NCBI GenBank assembly: GCA_020638575.1
Contig: JACKIH010000003.1
Location: 3,149,001-3,213,000, forward strand
Reading direction: 5' to 3'
DNA from: Rhodospirillaceae bacterium
Lineage (GTDB): Bacteria > Pseudomonadota > Alphaproteobacteria > DSM-16000 > Inquilinaceae
Length of the DNA stretch: 64,000 bases
Shown: positions 16,450 through 24,942 of the stretch, one piece after another
How positions within the stretch are numbered: the stretch's first letter is position 1
How the letters are laid out: each line of letters begins with the position of its first letter
Position numbers and translations under genes: made by a program
Notes under the pieces: model-generated
The model's database searches: none
What the model was told of the DNA's origin: nothing
The model's input: the letters and a program-made list of their open reading frames with translations, nothing else

Positions 16450-17475
16450 GTGACCAGCCCACCGCAGCAGACCGCAAGTCCGGACGGGGCGTCGCTTGGC
16501 GTGGCAGCACAGTCGGCTGTGCCACCCGCGGATGCCGGTGCCGGTAAGGCGTTCGGCCTTGCCTGTTCCCTTGCGGCCTTCCTGATCTGGGGCTTCGCGC
16601 CGATCTACTTCAAGGCGGTGTCGGTGGCGACGCCGCTGGAAGTGCTGTCCCACCGGGTGGTGTGGACGGTGGTGCTGCTGGGCGGACTGCTGCTGGCGCT
16701 GGGCCGCCTCAGCGGCGTGGCGGCGGAGCTGCGCCGTCCCGGCCGGCTGAAGATCTATATCGCCTGCACCATCCTGATCAGTGCCAACTGGCTGACCTTC
16801 ATCTGGGCGGTCTCCAACGACCATCTGCTGCAGGCGAGCCTGGGCTACTACATCAACCCGCTGGTCACCATCGGTCTCGGTGTCGTGTTCCTGTCCGAGC
16901 GGCTCAACCGCTGGCAGATCGCTGCCGTGGTGCTGGCCGCGGCCGGCGTGGCGGTGCTGGTGGTGGGCTACGGCGAGGTGCCCTGGGTCTCCCTGGTGCT
17001 GGCCTTCTCCTTCGGCTTCTACTCGCTGTTGCGCAAGCGCGCCGCCGTCGATCCGCAGATCGGCTTGCAGATCGAAACCATGCTGTTGCTGCTGCCCGCA
17101 TTGGCCTACCTGGCGGTGCTCACGGGCTCCGGCGAGGGACTGTTCATCGCCGACGGCTGGCGGATTTCGCTGCTGCTGGTGGCTTCGGGCATCGTCACTG
17201 CGGCCCCGCTGATCTTGTTCATGCACGGCGCCAACCGGCTGACGCTGACCACCATGGGGGTGATGCAGTACATCGCCCCGTCGGTGCATTTCGTGCTGGC
17301 GGTGGCGGTCTATGCCGAGCCGCTGGGGACGGGCCAGCTCATCACCTTCGTGGCCATCTGGGCGGGGCTCGCCTGCTACACCGCCGATGCCATGGTGCGC
17401 CGGCGCCGGGCCGTACGCAGATCGCGGACGGCGGCGGCAGCGGCAGCGGCCACTCCACCGGCCGGGGCCGGGTAG
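16450..17475 (+). CDS. rarD: EamA-family transporter RarD
   Basis: Inner-membrane protein of the drug/metabolite transporter superfamily, 341 aa with ten hydrophobic segments. RarD-specific blocks are visible: FLIWGFAPIYFKAV, EVLSHRVVWTVVLL, ANWLTFIWAVSNDHLLQASLGYYINPL and the second-half PLILFMHGANRLTLTTMGVMQYIAPSVHF. Family members are often called chloramphenicol-resistance permeases, but the substrate is not established. The only suitable start is GTG 16450 (poor ribosome site); about 30 residues precede the first helix, so a later start is possible. An Ala-rich basic C-terminal tail ends the protein. Confidence 0.85.
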   Translation: MTSPPQQTASPDGASLGVAAQSAVPPADAGAGKAFGLACSLAAFLIWGFAPIYFKAVSVATPLEVLSHRVVWTVVLLGGLLLALGRLSGVAAELRRPGRLKIYIACTILISANWLTFIWAVSNDHLLQASLGYYINPLVTIGLGVVFLSERLNRWQIAAVVLAAAGVAVLVVGYGEVPWVSLVLAFSFGFYSLLRKRAAVDPQIGLQIETMLLLLPALAYLAVLTGSGEGLFIADGWRISLLLVASGIVTAAPLILFMHGANRLTLTTMGVMQYIAPSVHFVLAVAVYAEPLGTGQLITFVAIWAGLACYTADAMVRRRRAVRRSRTAAAAAAATPPAGAG

Positions 17476-17506
17476 GGGGGACAGGACCGCAGCGTCCAGA
17501 TACGCC

Positions 17507-17528
17507 AAAGGCCCCATTCGGGGCCTTT
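17507..17528. terminator. Bidirectional terminator hairpin between rarD and rpsD
   Basis: A perfect 9-bp stem, AAAGGCCCC-ATTC-GGGGCCTTT, lies between the convergent rarD and rpsD genes. The A/T ends of the stem supply a short U-run on either strand, so it can serve both genes. Confidence 0.8.
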
Positions 17529-17582
17529 GCCATAGCGGTGAAGGCGGGCTGCTGCCCGCCCCCGATCGCTGGAGGGCAGCCG

Positions 17583-18200
17583 TCAGACGCGGCTGTAGAA
17601 CTCGATCACCAGGTTCGGCTCCATCTGCACCGGGTAGGGCACCTCGGTGAAGCCGGGCGCGCGCACGAACTTGCCGCTGAGCTTGTGGTGGTCGACGTCC
17701 AGATATTCCGGCACGTCGCGCTCCGGGGAGTTGATGCCTTCCAGAATGGTCAGGTTGTCGCGCATCTTGTCGCGCAGCTCGATCACGTCGCCGTCCTTCA
17801 CCTGGTAGGACGGGATGGTCACGCGCTTGCCGTTCACCTTGACGTGGCCGTGGCTGACGATCTGGCGGGCGGCGAACACGGTGGGCACGAACTTCATGCG
17901 GTAGACCACCGCATCGAGCCGGCGCTCCAGAAGCTGGATCAGGTTCTCGCCGGTGTCGCCCTTGCGGCGCACCGCTTCCTCGTAGATCCGGCGGAACTGC
18001 TTTTCGCCGATATTGCCGTAGTAGCCCTTCAGCTTCTGCTTTGCCATCAGCTGGGTGCCGAAGTCGGTGGGCTTGCGGCGGCGCTGGCCGTGCTGGCCGG
18101 GGCCGTATTCGCGCTTGTTGATCGGGCTCTTGGAACGGCCCCACAGGTTGAGGCCGAGGCGCCTGTCGATCTTATACTTGGAACTCTCACGCTTGCTCAT
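17583..18200 (-). CDS. rpsD: 30S ribosomal protein S4
   Basis: Primary 16S rRNA-binding protein of the small subunit body, 205 aa, normal length. The N-terminal part starts MSKRESSKYKIDRRLG and contains NLWGRSKSPINKREYGPGQHG; the S4 RNA-binding domain (LDAVVYRMKFVPTVFAARQIVSHGHVKVNGKRV) is at about 93-125, and the C-terminus ends with ALVIEFYSR-type residues (LVIEFYSRV). It lacks the N-terminal zinc cysteines, as in most Gram-negative S4 proteins. ATG 18200 starts the family sequence. It stands alone here, outside the alpha operon, as is common in alphaproteobacteria. Confidence 0.97.
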   Translation of the reverse strand: MSKRESSKYKIDRRLGLNLWGRSKSPINKREYGPGQHGQRRRKPTDFGTQLMAKQKLKGYYGNIGEKQFRRIYEEAVRRKGDTGENLIQLLERRLDAVVYRMKFVPTVFAARQIVSHGHVKVNGKRVTIPSYQVKDGDVIELRDKMRDNLTILEGINSPERDVPEYLDVDHHKLSGKFVRAPGFTEVPYPVQMEPNLVIEFYSRV

Positions 18201-18532
18201 GGCACACGTACCCATTGTTGTTTGTGCCCGCAGTCAAGCGGGCCGGTGTCCCGATAGGGTTCGGGGCCACTTGCGCGACCGCGAACCGGAACGCCGACGT
18301 CGCGGCACGGTTTCGTGCCGGTGTCGGGTCCACGTTCTCGGGAAGGACGCGGCACGCTAGCCATCCAGCACCGGATGTCAAGCGTTGCGGTCTCGTTTCA
18401 GCGGTGCCGGCCCACACCCCCGGCTGGCCAGCCAATCCAGCATACTCTTGTGGATGACCGGGCGGGGGGAGCGGGCCGGTGCCGGACTTCGCCGAAGGCG
18501 GCGACCAGGCCCTGGGACTCGGCGACCAAGCC
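18201..18532. other. Intergenic stretch upstream of rpsD
   Basis: 332 bases without a gene. It contains the rpsD leader, a small perfect hairpin (GGCACG-GTTT-CGTGCC, near 18305-18320), repeat copy B (18402-18485) and then the 3' end region of the DUF3126 gene. S4 is a known autoregulator in other bacteria, but I see no specific leader structure that I can name. Confidence 0.6.
18402..18485. repeat. Dispersed intergenic inverted repeat, copy B
   Basis: The left arm begins CGGTGCCGGCCC and ends GGCCAGCCAAT; the right arm runs GATGACCGGGCGGGG and ends GCGGGCCGGTGCCGG. The ends are a perfect match to each other in inverted orientation (CGGTGCCGGCCC / GGGCCGGTGCCGG). The spacer CCAGCATACTC resembles that of copy C (TCAGCATGCTG). 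Confidence 0.65.
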
Positions 18533-18829
18533 CTAGGACTTGGCGACCCGGCGCGGCCGCTTCTGCTCCACCACCACCGGGCGGGCCGGCGCCACCGGCT
18601 GGGGAGCGATGTTGGGCAGCTCCGGCAGGTCCTCCTCCAGGATCGACATGGTGAGGGTGAAGGAGACTTCTCCCTCGTCCTCGTCCCTGTGGAGTGTGCC
18701 GATGAACTCGTCGCCCAGCATCACTTCGGCCATGCCGTCGCGGGTACGGCCGGCTTTCAAAGTGATATCGGGGTGCCCGAACGTCTTGCGAAGATAGATT
18801 TGCACGCGGTTGAGATCGCTGCGCGTCAC
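18533..18829 (-). CDS. DUF3126-family protein
   Basis: 98 aa, function unknown. The first 70 residues match the alphaproteobacterial DUF3126 family: a helix with NRVQIYLRKTFGHPDITLK, a strand with DGMAEVMLGDEFIGTLHRDEDEGEVSFTLTMSILEEDL. The rest is a Pro/Val-rich basic tail, longer than usual. GTG 18829 is used because the homology starts at once; an out-of-frame ATG 11 bases earlier cannot serve. Located between rpsD and trmJ on the same strand. The fold appears to be a small alpha-beta domain, cytosolic. Confidence 0.85.
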   Translation of the reverse strand: MTRSDLNRVQIYLRKTFGHPDITLKAGRTRDGMAEVMLGDEFIGTLHRDEDEGEVSFTLTMSILEEDLPELPNIAPQPVAPARPVVVEQKRPRRVAKS

Positions 18830-18899
18830 ACTGGCCTCATGTCTTGGTGGTAGAGCGTGTCGACGGGATATGGCGAAGCACCACCAATTGGCAACCGCT

Positions 18900-19718
18900 T
18901 TAGGTGTTTTCCGCGCCGTTTCGTCGCCGGGGCGCGCCGCCGAGGCGCCGGCCGCTGAGTGCCGTCACGATGCCATGCAGCGTGCGCACCTCCTGCTCGG
19001 TGGGGGCGGCCCGGTGTAGCAGCGCGCGGATGGCGCGCACCATGCTTGGCCGCTTTTCGGCGGACTTGAAGAACTCCGCGGCGTCAAGCTCGTCCTCCAG
19101 GTGGCGGAACAGGCCCATCAGCCGCGCCTTGTCGGCCGGCGGCTCCAGGTCCGCCCCCGGTGCTTCGGGCGCCGGCACCTGGCTCCACTCCCAGGCCACC
19201 AGCAGCACCGCCTGGGCCAGGTTGAGCGAGGAAAAGCCGGGATTGAGCGGAGCGGTGATCACCGTATCGGCCAGCGCCACATCCTCGGTGGTCAGCCCGG
19301 AGCGCTCCGGGCCGAACAGCACCGCCGCCGGCACGCCCGCCGCCGCGAGCCCGCGCAGCTCGGCCGCCGCCTCGCGCGGGGTCAGAACCGGCTTCACCAG
19401 GCCGCGCGGCCGTGCGGTGGTGGCGAACACGCGCGCGCAGTCGGCGATCGCCGCCGCCGTCGTGTCGAACAGGCCGACTCCGTCGATCACCCGGCCGGCG
19501 CCGGATGCGTTGGCCCGCGCCGAGTCGCTGGGCCAGCCGTCGCGCGGGCGCACCAGGCGCAGGCGGTCGAGCCCGCAATTCAGCATTGCACGCGCCGCGG
19601 CCCCGATGTTCTCGCCGAGCTGCGGATCGATGAGCACGACCACCGGTGCCGGACCCTGGGGCGAGGCCGGCTGTGCGTCTTCGGTAAGGCGGCCGGAGGG
19701 GCCGGCGTCTGCTGGCAT
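18900..19718 (-). CDS. trmJ: tRNA/rRNA 2'-O-methyltransferase, TrmJ-like SPOUT family
   Basis: 272 aa. SpoU/SPOUT knotted methyltransferase: PVVVLIDPQLGENIGAAARAMLNCGLDRLRLVRPRDGWP at about residues 25-63 (motif 1 with GENIGAAARAM), motif 2 AVLFGPERSGLTTEDVALAD near 145-165, and motif 3 APLNPGFSSLNLAQAVLLVAWEW. TrmJ methylates the ribose at tRNA position 32. The C-terminal helical part (about 200-260) with DKARLMGLFRHLEDELDAAEFF is TrmJ-type. Start ATG 19718 precedes a short Pro-rich leader. Divergent from the rubrerythrin gene. Confidence 0.88.
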   Translation of the reverse strand: MPADAGPSGRLTEDAQPASPQGPAPVVVLIDPQLGENIGAAARAMLNCGLDRLRLVRPRDGWPSDSARANASGAGRVIDGVGLFDTTAAAIADCARVFATTARPRGLVKPVLTPREAAAELRGLAAAGVPAAVLFGPERSGLTTEDVALADTVITAPLNPGFSSLNLAQAVLLVAWEWSQVPAPEAPGADLEPPADKARLMGLFRHLEDELDAAEFFKSAEKRPSMVRAIRALLHRAAPTEQEVRTLHGIVTALSGRRLGGAPRRRNGAENT

Positions 19719-19841
19719 GACGAGCGATCTTCCCCGCCGGCGATGCCGGCGCAACTATGGCGAGCCAAACTCGGCTTGACAGCCTATGATGCACCGCAGG
19801 CAGAGTGCAGCCTACAGATGGGATTGACGAGGGGACCTCCA

Positions 19842-20285
19842 ATGTCGCTCCGGGGTACCAAGACCGAACAGAACCTGAAGGACGCCCTGACCAGCGAGAG
19901 CCTGGCCAACCGCCGCTATCAGTATTTCGCCCAGCGGGCGGACCTGGAAGGCTACCCCGAAGTGGCGCAGCTCTTCCGCTCGATCGCCGACGGCGAGACG
20001 GCCCATGCCTTCGGTCACCTCAAGTTCTTGGAAGCCGTCTGCGATCCGGTGACCGGAGAACCGATCGGCTCGACCGACCTCAATCTCAAGGCGTCCGTGG
20101 CCGGTGAGACCTACGAGTACACCGACCAGTACCCGGACATGGCCAAGACGGCGCGCGAAGAGGGCTTCAAGGAAATCGCCGAGTGGTTCGAGGTGCTGGC
20201 CAAGGCCGAACGCGCCCATGCCGGGCGGTTCCAGCGCGCGCTGGAGGACCTGCGGCCGCCCCATTCGTCGACGCTCGGCCTCTAG
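19842..20285 (+). CDS. Rubrerythrin (diiron domain only)
   Basis: 147 aa four-helix ferritin-like diiron protein, probably a peroxide-scavenging enzyme. The ligand helices are visible: LTSESLANRRYQYFAQRA, DGETAHAFGHLKFLEAV, and EIAEWFEVLAKAERAHAGRF near the C-terminus. The C-terminal rubredoxin domain of classical rubrerythrin (two Cys-x-x-Cys) is missing, so electrons must come from a separate partner; such 'erythrin'-type versions are common in aerobes. ATG 19842 follows GAGGGGACC; an in-frame ATG at 19818 is less favoured. Confidence 0.9.
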   Translation: MSLRGTKTEQNLKDALTSESLANRRYQYFAQRADLEGYPEVAQLFRSIADGETAHAFGHLKFLEAVCDPVTGEPIGSTDLNLKASVAGETYEYTDQYPDMAKTAREEGFKEIAEWFEVLAKAERAHAGRFQRALEDLRPPHSSTLGL

Positions 20286-20372
20286 CTACGTCACAGGCGG
20301 CTTCCCGGACGGCCGAATTGCGCTAGGTTCTGCGGCGCGCGGACAGGTCGCGCCCGGACACCCGATCGAGCG

Positions 20373-21209
20373 ATGACGCCACGCCGCCGTACACCCGACA
20401 CGTCCCGCGCCAAGCCGCAGCCCGAGGGGGCCGCGCCGCGCGGCGACCGCGTGGCCAAAGTGATGGCGCGGGCGGGCGTGTGCTCGCGCCGTGACGCCGA
20501 GGCGATGATCGCTGCCGGGCGGGTGACGCTCAACGGCAAGCTGCTGGGCACGCCGGCCGTCACCATCGGTCCCGGCGACGTGGTGACGGTGGACGGCAAG
20601 CCGCTGCCCGCTCCGGAACCGACACGGCTGTGGCGCTACCACAAGCCGACGGGCGTGCTGACCGCCGACCGTGATCCCGAAGGCCGGCCCACCCTGCGCG
20701 ACAGCCTGCCGGCCGGGTTGCCGCGGGTGATGACGGTGGGGCGGCTCGACCTCAACAGCGAAGGGCTGCTGCTGCTCACCAACGACGGCGCGCTCGCCCG
20801 CCACCTGGAGCTGCCGTCGACCGGCTGGCTGCGCCGCTACCGGGCGCGCGTGCACGGTGCGGTGGACCAGGCGCTGCTGGATCGGGTGAAGGACGGCATC
20901 ACCGTCGACGGCATTCGCTACGGCCCCCTGCAGGCGACGCTGGAGCGCACCGTGGGCACCAATAGCTGGATTACCGTGGCGCTGCGCGAAGGCAAGAACC
21001 GCGAAGTGCGCACGGTGCTGGACAGCCTGGGGCTTAGCGTCAGCCGCCTGATCCGCATCTCCTACGGGCCGTTCCAGTTGGGCGATCTCGCCCCCGGGGC
21101 GGTGGAGGAGGTGAAGGGCAAGGTGCTGCGCGAACAGGTGCCGGCGGCCTTCGTGACCCGTTCGCCCGCCGGGCGCGACCGCCATGCGGATCACCGGCGG
21201 CCGGCTTAG
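20373..21209 (+). CDS. rluB: Ribosomal large-subunit pseudouridine synthase, RluB/RsuA family
   Basis: 278 aa. An S4 domain (RVAKVMARAGVCSRRDAEAMIAAGRVTLNGK) at about 26-57 is followed by the RsuA-type catalytic domain, with the active-site Asp in VGRLDLNSEGLLLLTNDG near 128 and the terminal RNA-binding block REGKNREVRTVLDSLGLSVSRLIRISYGPFQLGDL. RluB makes Psi2605 in 23S rRNA; RluE/RluF and RsuA are close alternatives. The C-terminus is Arg-rich and overlaps rsmD by 26 bases, so the two rRNA-modification genes form an operon. Confidence 0.9.
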   Translation: MTPRRRTPDTSRAKPQPEGAAPRGDRVAKVMARAGVCSRRDAEAMIAAGRVTLNGKLLGTPAVTIGPGDVVTVDGKPLPAPEPTRLWRYHKPTGVLTADRDPEGRPTLRDSLPAGLPRVMTVGRLDLNSEGLLLLTNDGALARHLELPSTGWLRRYRARVHGAVDQALLDRVKDGITVDGIRYGPLQATLERTVGTNSWITVALREGKNREVRTVLDSLGLSVSRLIRISYGPFQLGDLAPGAVEEVKGKVLREQVPAAFVTRSPAGRDRHADHRRPA

Positions 21210-21771
21210 GGGCCGGGCGGTCCCCGCCCCGCCGGGCCGGGACGTGCGGCCGACCGCCGACCGGGTGCGCGAGGCCCTGTTCAACCGGCTGGTCCACGGC
21301 GGCGATGTGCTGGGCGAGGGCAACCATGTCGCCGGCCGCACGGTGCTGGATGCCTTTTGCGGCACCGGTGCGCTGGGCTTCGAGGCACTGTCCCACGGGG
21401 CCGAGCGGGTGGTCGCCCTGGAACGCGACGCCAGGGTGGCCCAGGCGGCCGAACGCACCGCCAAGGCGCTGGGGTTGGGGCCGGGCGAAGCCTGGTCGGT
21501 GCGGGTGGCCGATACCCTGAAACCGCCGCCGGCCGCGGCGGCGTGCGCCCTGGCGCTGCTCGACCCGCCCTATGGCGAGGACATCGCCGGGGCGGCGCTG
21601 GTGGCCCTGGCCGCCGCCGGCTGGATCGCGCCCGGCACGCTGTGCGTGGTGGAGCACGACCGCCGGTCGCCGCCCACCCTGCCCGATGCCGCCGAGCGCC
21701 TGAGCACGCGCTCCTATGGCCGGGTGGCGACGACCCTGCTGCGCTGGCAGCCCAAGGTGCGCGGCCGATAG
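21184..21771 (+). CDS. rsmD: 16S rRNA (guanine966-N2)-methyltransferase RsmD
   Basis: 195 aa. The family start MRITGGRLRGRAVPAPPG and RPTADRVREALFNRL is followed by SAM-binding motif I, VLDAFCGTGALGFEALSHGA, at about 55-74, and the catalytic LLDPPYGEDI motif near 125. It methylates G966 of 16S rRNA in the 30S particle. ATG 21184 lies inside the end of rluB, giving a 26-base overlap and likely coupling. Length is normal. Confidence 0.93.
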   Translation: MRITGGRLRGRAVPAPPGRDVRPTADRVREALFNRLVHGGDVLGEGNHVAGRTVLDAFCGTGALGFEALSHGAERVVALERDARVAQAAERTAKALGLGPGEAWSVRVADTLKPPPAAAACALALLDPPYGEDIAGAALVALAAAGWIAPGTLCVVEHDRRSPPTLPDAAERLSTRSYGRVATTLLRWQPKVRGR

Positions 21772-21839
21772 GGCGGACTGGGAGCAAAGAGCCAGATCCT
21801 TGACAGGGCCGGCAGCCGGATCTAGGACGCTGCCCGTCG

Positions 21840-21983
21840 TTGGATCGCATCCAACCCCGAGCAGGCTTTATGTCGGAGACTGTCGCCACCCACTGACCGC
21901 ATCGCCTGAAGATGCGGGCAAGCCGGCGCACCGGGACACCCGGTGCGGCTGAGGTGGTGTGTCTGCGGCCGATTGGATCGGCC
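21840..21983 (+). other. Highly structured intergenic stretch upstream of the yjhX-like gene
   Basis: Four perfect hairpins occur within 144 bases: TTGGAT-CGC-ATCCAA (21840-21854), CCGCATC-7-GATGCGG (21897-21917), CGCACCGGG-ACA-CCCGGTGCG (21927-21947) and GGCCGAT-TGG-ATCGGCC (21967-21983). CCACC at 21886-21890 can also pair with GGTGG at 21953-21957, closing the two middle hairpins into a three-way junction. I do not recognise it as a known riboswitch or ribozyme. It could be the 5' leader of the gene at 22009, a small RNA, or a terminator cluster for rsmD. Confidence 0.45.
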
Positions 21984-22008
21984 CAGGCCGGCATGAAGTC
22001 TGCAATCA

Positions 22009-22266
22009 ATGAACATATCGAAGGCAGAACAACGCGTTCTGCACGTGCTCGCCCAGGGCGGTTCCATCCGCCATGGGCGCGACGACGGCGGCCGCATCGC
22101 CGAAGTCCTCTGCGTCTCCCGCGACGGTTTCTGCATGGCGGAGTTCGATCTGCCGCTGTTTCGCCGATTGAAGCGGCGGCGGCTCATCAGCTCAAGCCAG
22201 GGCAGGCCCTACCGGATCACCCGCCGCGGCCTCGATGCCGTGCGGGCGCAACTCGACAACCGCTAG
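22009..22266 (+). CDS. YjhX-family protein (UPF0386; putative toxin)
   Basis: 85 aa. It matches the YjhX family from end to end: MNISKAEQRVLHVLAQGGSIRH at the start, a central strand with DGGRIAEVLCVSRDGF, and KRRRLISSSQGRPYRITRRGLDAVRAQLDNR at the end, a winged-helix-like fold. In E. coli yjhX has been described as the toxin of a pair with the acetyltransferase yjhQ. No acetyltransferase gene lies next to it here, so it is either solitary or has a different role. A structured leader precedes it. The weak GAACA-type context leaves the ribosome site unclear, but homology begins at this ATG. Confidence 0.85.
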   Translation: MNISKAEQRVLHVLAQGGSIRHGRDDGGRIAEVLCVSRDGFCMAEFDLPLFRRLKRRRLISSSQGRPYRITRRGLDAVRAQLDNR

Positions 22267-22301
22267 GGCAGGGGGCTGGGGCCGTGCAAACCCCAGCCTC
22301 C

Positions 22302-24764
22302 CTAATCGGTGTCGCCCGTGGAGCTTTCCGCCGGGCTGTCGCCGCGCACATCCGGTGTCTGGAAGGGTTCGGCCGGCGGCGGCGGTGGCGGTGGCACCAC
22401 CCCGGTTCCCGCCTGCATGCCCGGTCCGGCCCCGCCGGAGGGCCGGCTGCCGAAGCCCTTGGCCAACGCTTCCGTCAGCCTCGGCGCATCCATGGTGACG
22501 TTGGCGGGCGGCGCCTCGCCGGCCTTGTCGACGCCGAAGTAGAGCGTCATGTGCGGGAAGGGGATCTCGATCCCCAACTCGTCGAAGCGCTTCTTCATGC
22601 GCCGGTTGAACTCGCGGCCCACGTACCACTGCTTGATCGGCTTGGTCTTGAACCGCGCCTTGATGACCACAGCACTATCGCCGAAGCTGTCGAGCCCGAG
22701 GATCTCGATGGGGGCGAGGATCTCGCGGCCGTAGTCCAGGTCGGCTTCCATCTCCTCGCCGAGCTGTTTCACCACCTCGATCACCTGGTCCACGTCCTCG
22801 CGATAGGCGATGCCGATATCGAAGACGTAGAAGGAGAAGTCCCGCGTCATGTTCTGGACCTGGGACACCTGGCTGAAGGGGATGGTGTAGACGTTGCCCG
22901 CCAGGTCGCGCATGCGGATGGAGCGGATGCTCATGGCCTCCACCAGGCCGCCGTTGCCGCCGACCACGACCACGTCGCCGACCGAGATGGTGTCCTCCAG
23001 GAGGATGAACAGGCCGGTGATCACGTCCTGCACCAGCGTCTGCGCACCGAAGCCGATGGCCAGGCCGATCACGCCGGCACCGGCCAGGAGCGGCGCGATA
23101 TCGATGCCGATCTCCGACAGCACCACCAGGGTCGCCACCGTTGCCAGAACCACCAGGGCCGCACTGCGCATCAGCGGCAGCACGGTGCGGATGCGGGCAC
23201 TGTGGGCGGGCGCGCCGTCGTTGCCGGTGCGGCCGAGGAAGCGTTCGATGACGCCGCGGATCACCTCCCAGGCGAGCAGGGCGAGACCGAGCACGAACGC
23301 CACGGTCAAGATGGTGTCCAGGATGCCGCGGCCCCAGCCGACGGTGATCCAGTCAACGCCTGCAAGACCCCAGATTTCCGCCAGCACCAGGAGAAGCAGG
23401 ATGAGCAGGGCCACCTCCCCGATTCGCCGTACGATCGGCACGTACATACGTGTACGCCCGCGAACATAGCTGCTCTTGGTGTCGTCGGATTCCAGCGTTC
23501 CCAGCAGCCGCCGCAAGCTCAGGATGAGCAACCGGCAGATGATCATCGTGATGACGCTCAGCACGCTCGCTTCCAGCAGATAGCCAAAGCCGTCGCCGAT
23601 CCCCATCACCCACAAGATGTACATGGCGACCACGTAAATCACGGCGAGGACATGCCAGGTGCTGGCCAGCCATTGCCGAGCTGCGCGTACGCTGGCGTGG
23701 GACTCGCCCGACCCGCGGATCGCCTTGGCGACGCCGCGGCGGCGGCCGAGGATGAGGACGATCAACATGATGGTGACGGCCAGGCCGACCACCGCCAGCA
23801 GCCCGTTGCGCACCTGATAGGGCATACCGAGGATGAAGGAGGTTTCGGCGATGAAGTAGCCGAACACGGCGGTGTGAGCGATGCGCGACCACCAGCGGTA
23901 ATGGTAGCGCGCGGTGCCGTCGTCCAGGTTCATCAGGCGCAGATTGGGTACGCCGGGCGCCAGGACGGTATAGGCAACGGTGCGGATGACGCCGGCGATC
24001 AGCACCGCCTGGGTCAGCGCCACCACCACCAGATTGACGTAGTAGGACGGTGCCACCGCCGCGATGGCGGCGGTCGCGGCCACCCAGAAGATCACGATGG
24101 GGATCATCTTTCCGATGGTCCACACCATCCAGATCGCCAGCCGGCTCAGCCAGGTTTCCCTCCGCCGGGATTCGAGGCGCCGCCGCACCGGCCACAGGGC
24201 AAGCCGCACGATCAGCCAGGCGAGGAACCCGGCGCCGATCACGATGGCGACGTTGATGAAGATCTGCTCCCAGCGGGCGCGGCCCTGCTCGCTGCCGATC
24301 TGGCGGTCGAACCACGCCGCCAGCTCCGGCAGGGAGTCGATCGCGTTCCAGATGCTTTCCAGTTGGCCGTTGATGGCCTGGAGCTGGACGGACAGCGACT
24401 CGATCACCTCCGCTCCCAGTCCGGGCTCTTCCTCAGCGCTGTCTTCCACCGCCACCAGCAGCCGCAAGTTGGCCACCAGCTCGGCGCGCGCGGCTTCATC
24501 CTCCAGTGTGGCGATCAGGCTGTTCACCTGTTCTGGCGTCACGCCGTCGGGCAGCAGCGGCACCGCTTCGGCAGCGGCGGTCGCCGCGCCGTCTTCGGCG
24601 GGCGGTGCGGCATCGGCCGTTGGAGGCTGGGCCGCACCTGCGGTATCGCCGGTGGTGGCAGCCGGAGTCGCGGTGGCGGGTCCGGCAGTGTCGTCCTGCT
24701 GTGCCGCTGCGGGCAGGCAGAGGCACCAGAGAACGATGCCCAGAAACAGAAGGAAACGAGTCAC
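22302..24764 (-). CDS. Large MscS-family mechanosensitive ion channel
   Basis: 820 aa, much longer than E. coli MscS and closer to the multi-helix YbdG/YnaI/MscK-like group. A signal peptide (residues 1-21, AAA-Q) leads into an Ala/Pro/Thr-rich linker and a periplasmic helical region to about 190. About ten membrane segments follow. The pore-lining helix and upper beta domain are clear: APLLAGAGVIGLAIGFGAQTLVQDVITGLFILLEDTISVGDVVVV at about 575-620, then the C-terminal cytoplasmic vestibule. The tail has a run of seven prolines. GTG 24764 is chosen because the signal peptide starts there; the frame is open 144 codons further upstream over another gene. Role: osmotic safety valve, inferred. 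Confidence 0.88.
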   Translation of the reverse strand: MTRFLLFLGIVLWCLCLPAAAQQDDTAGPATATPAATTGDTAGAAQPPTADAAPPAEDGAATAAAEAVPLLPDGVTPEQVNSLIATLEDEAARAELVANLRLLVAVEDSAEEEPGLGAEVIESLSVQLQAINGQLESIWNAIDSLPELAAWFDRQIGSEQGRARWEQIFINVAIVIGAGFLAWLIVRLALWPVRRRLESRRRETWLSRLAIWMVWTIGKMIPIVIFWVAATAAIAAVAPSYYVNLVVVALTQAVLIAGVIRTVAYTVLAPGVPNLRLMNLDDGTARYHYRWWSRIAHTAVFGYFIAETSFILGMPYQVRNGLLAVVGLAVTIMLIVLILGRRRGVAKAIRGSGESHASVRAARQWLASTWHVLAVIYVVAMYILWVMGIGDGFGYLLEASVLSVITMIICRLLILSLRRLLGTLESDDTKSSYVRGRTRMYVPIVRRIGEVALLILLLLVLAEIWGLAGVDWITVGWGRGILDTILTVAFVLGLALLAWEVIRGVIERFLGRTGNDGAPAHSARIRTVLPLMRSAALVVLATVATLVVLSEIGIDIAPLLAGAGVIGLAIGFGAQTLVQDVITGLFILLEDTISVGDVVVVGGNGGLVEAMSIRSIRMRDLAGNVYTIPFSQVSQVQNMTRDFSFYVFDIGIAYREDVDQVIEVVKQLGEEMEADLDYGREILAPIEILGLDSFGDSAVVIKARFKTKPIKQWYVGREFNRRMKKRFDELGIEIPFPHMTLYFGVDKAGEAPPANVTMDAPRLTEALAKGFGSRPSGGAGPGMQAGTGVVPPPPPPPAEPFQTPDVRGDSPAESSTGDTD

Positions 24765-24942
24765 GAGGGCTGGTCCGTCATCGGTGGGTGAAAGACGCGA
24801 CGGCGAAGATAGCCGAACACTCCGAACCCGCGAACCCCTTGCCGGGACATTTGGCCGGTGCTGCCGGCGGACGCCTTGTTGGCGACGGAATCGCCGTATG
24901 TCATGACTGCCGCAGACGAAACCCACCGGGAGGCGACGGACG

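Noticed and set aside
21897..21957. Hammerhead, cobalamin or SAM-type RNA
   Set aside because: The three-way junction lacks the hammerhead core (CUGAUGA, GAAA) and the conserved blocks of known riboswitches that I can recall.
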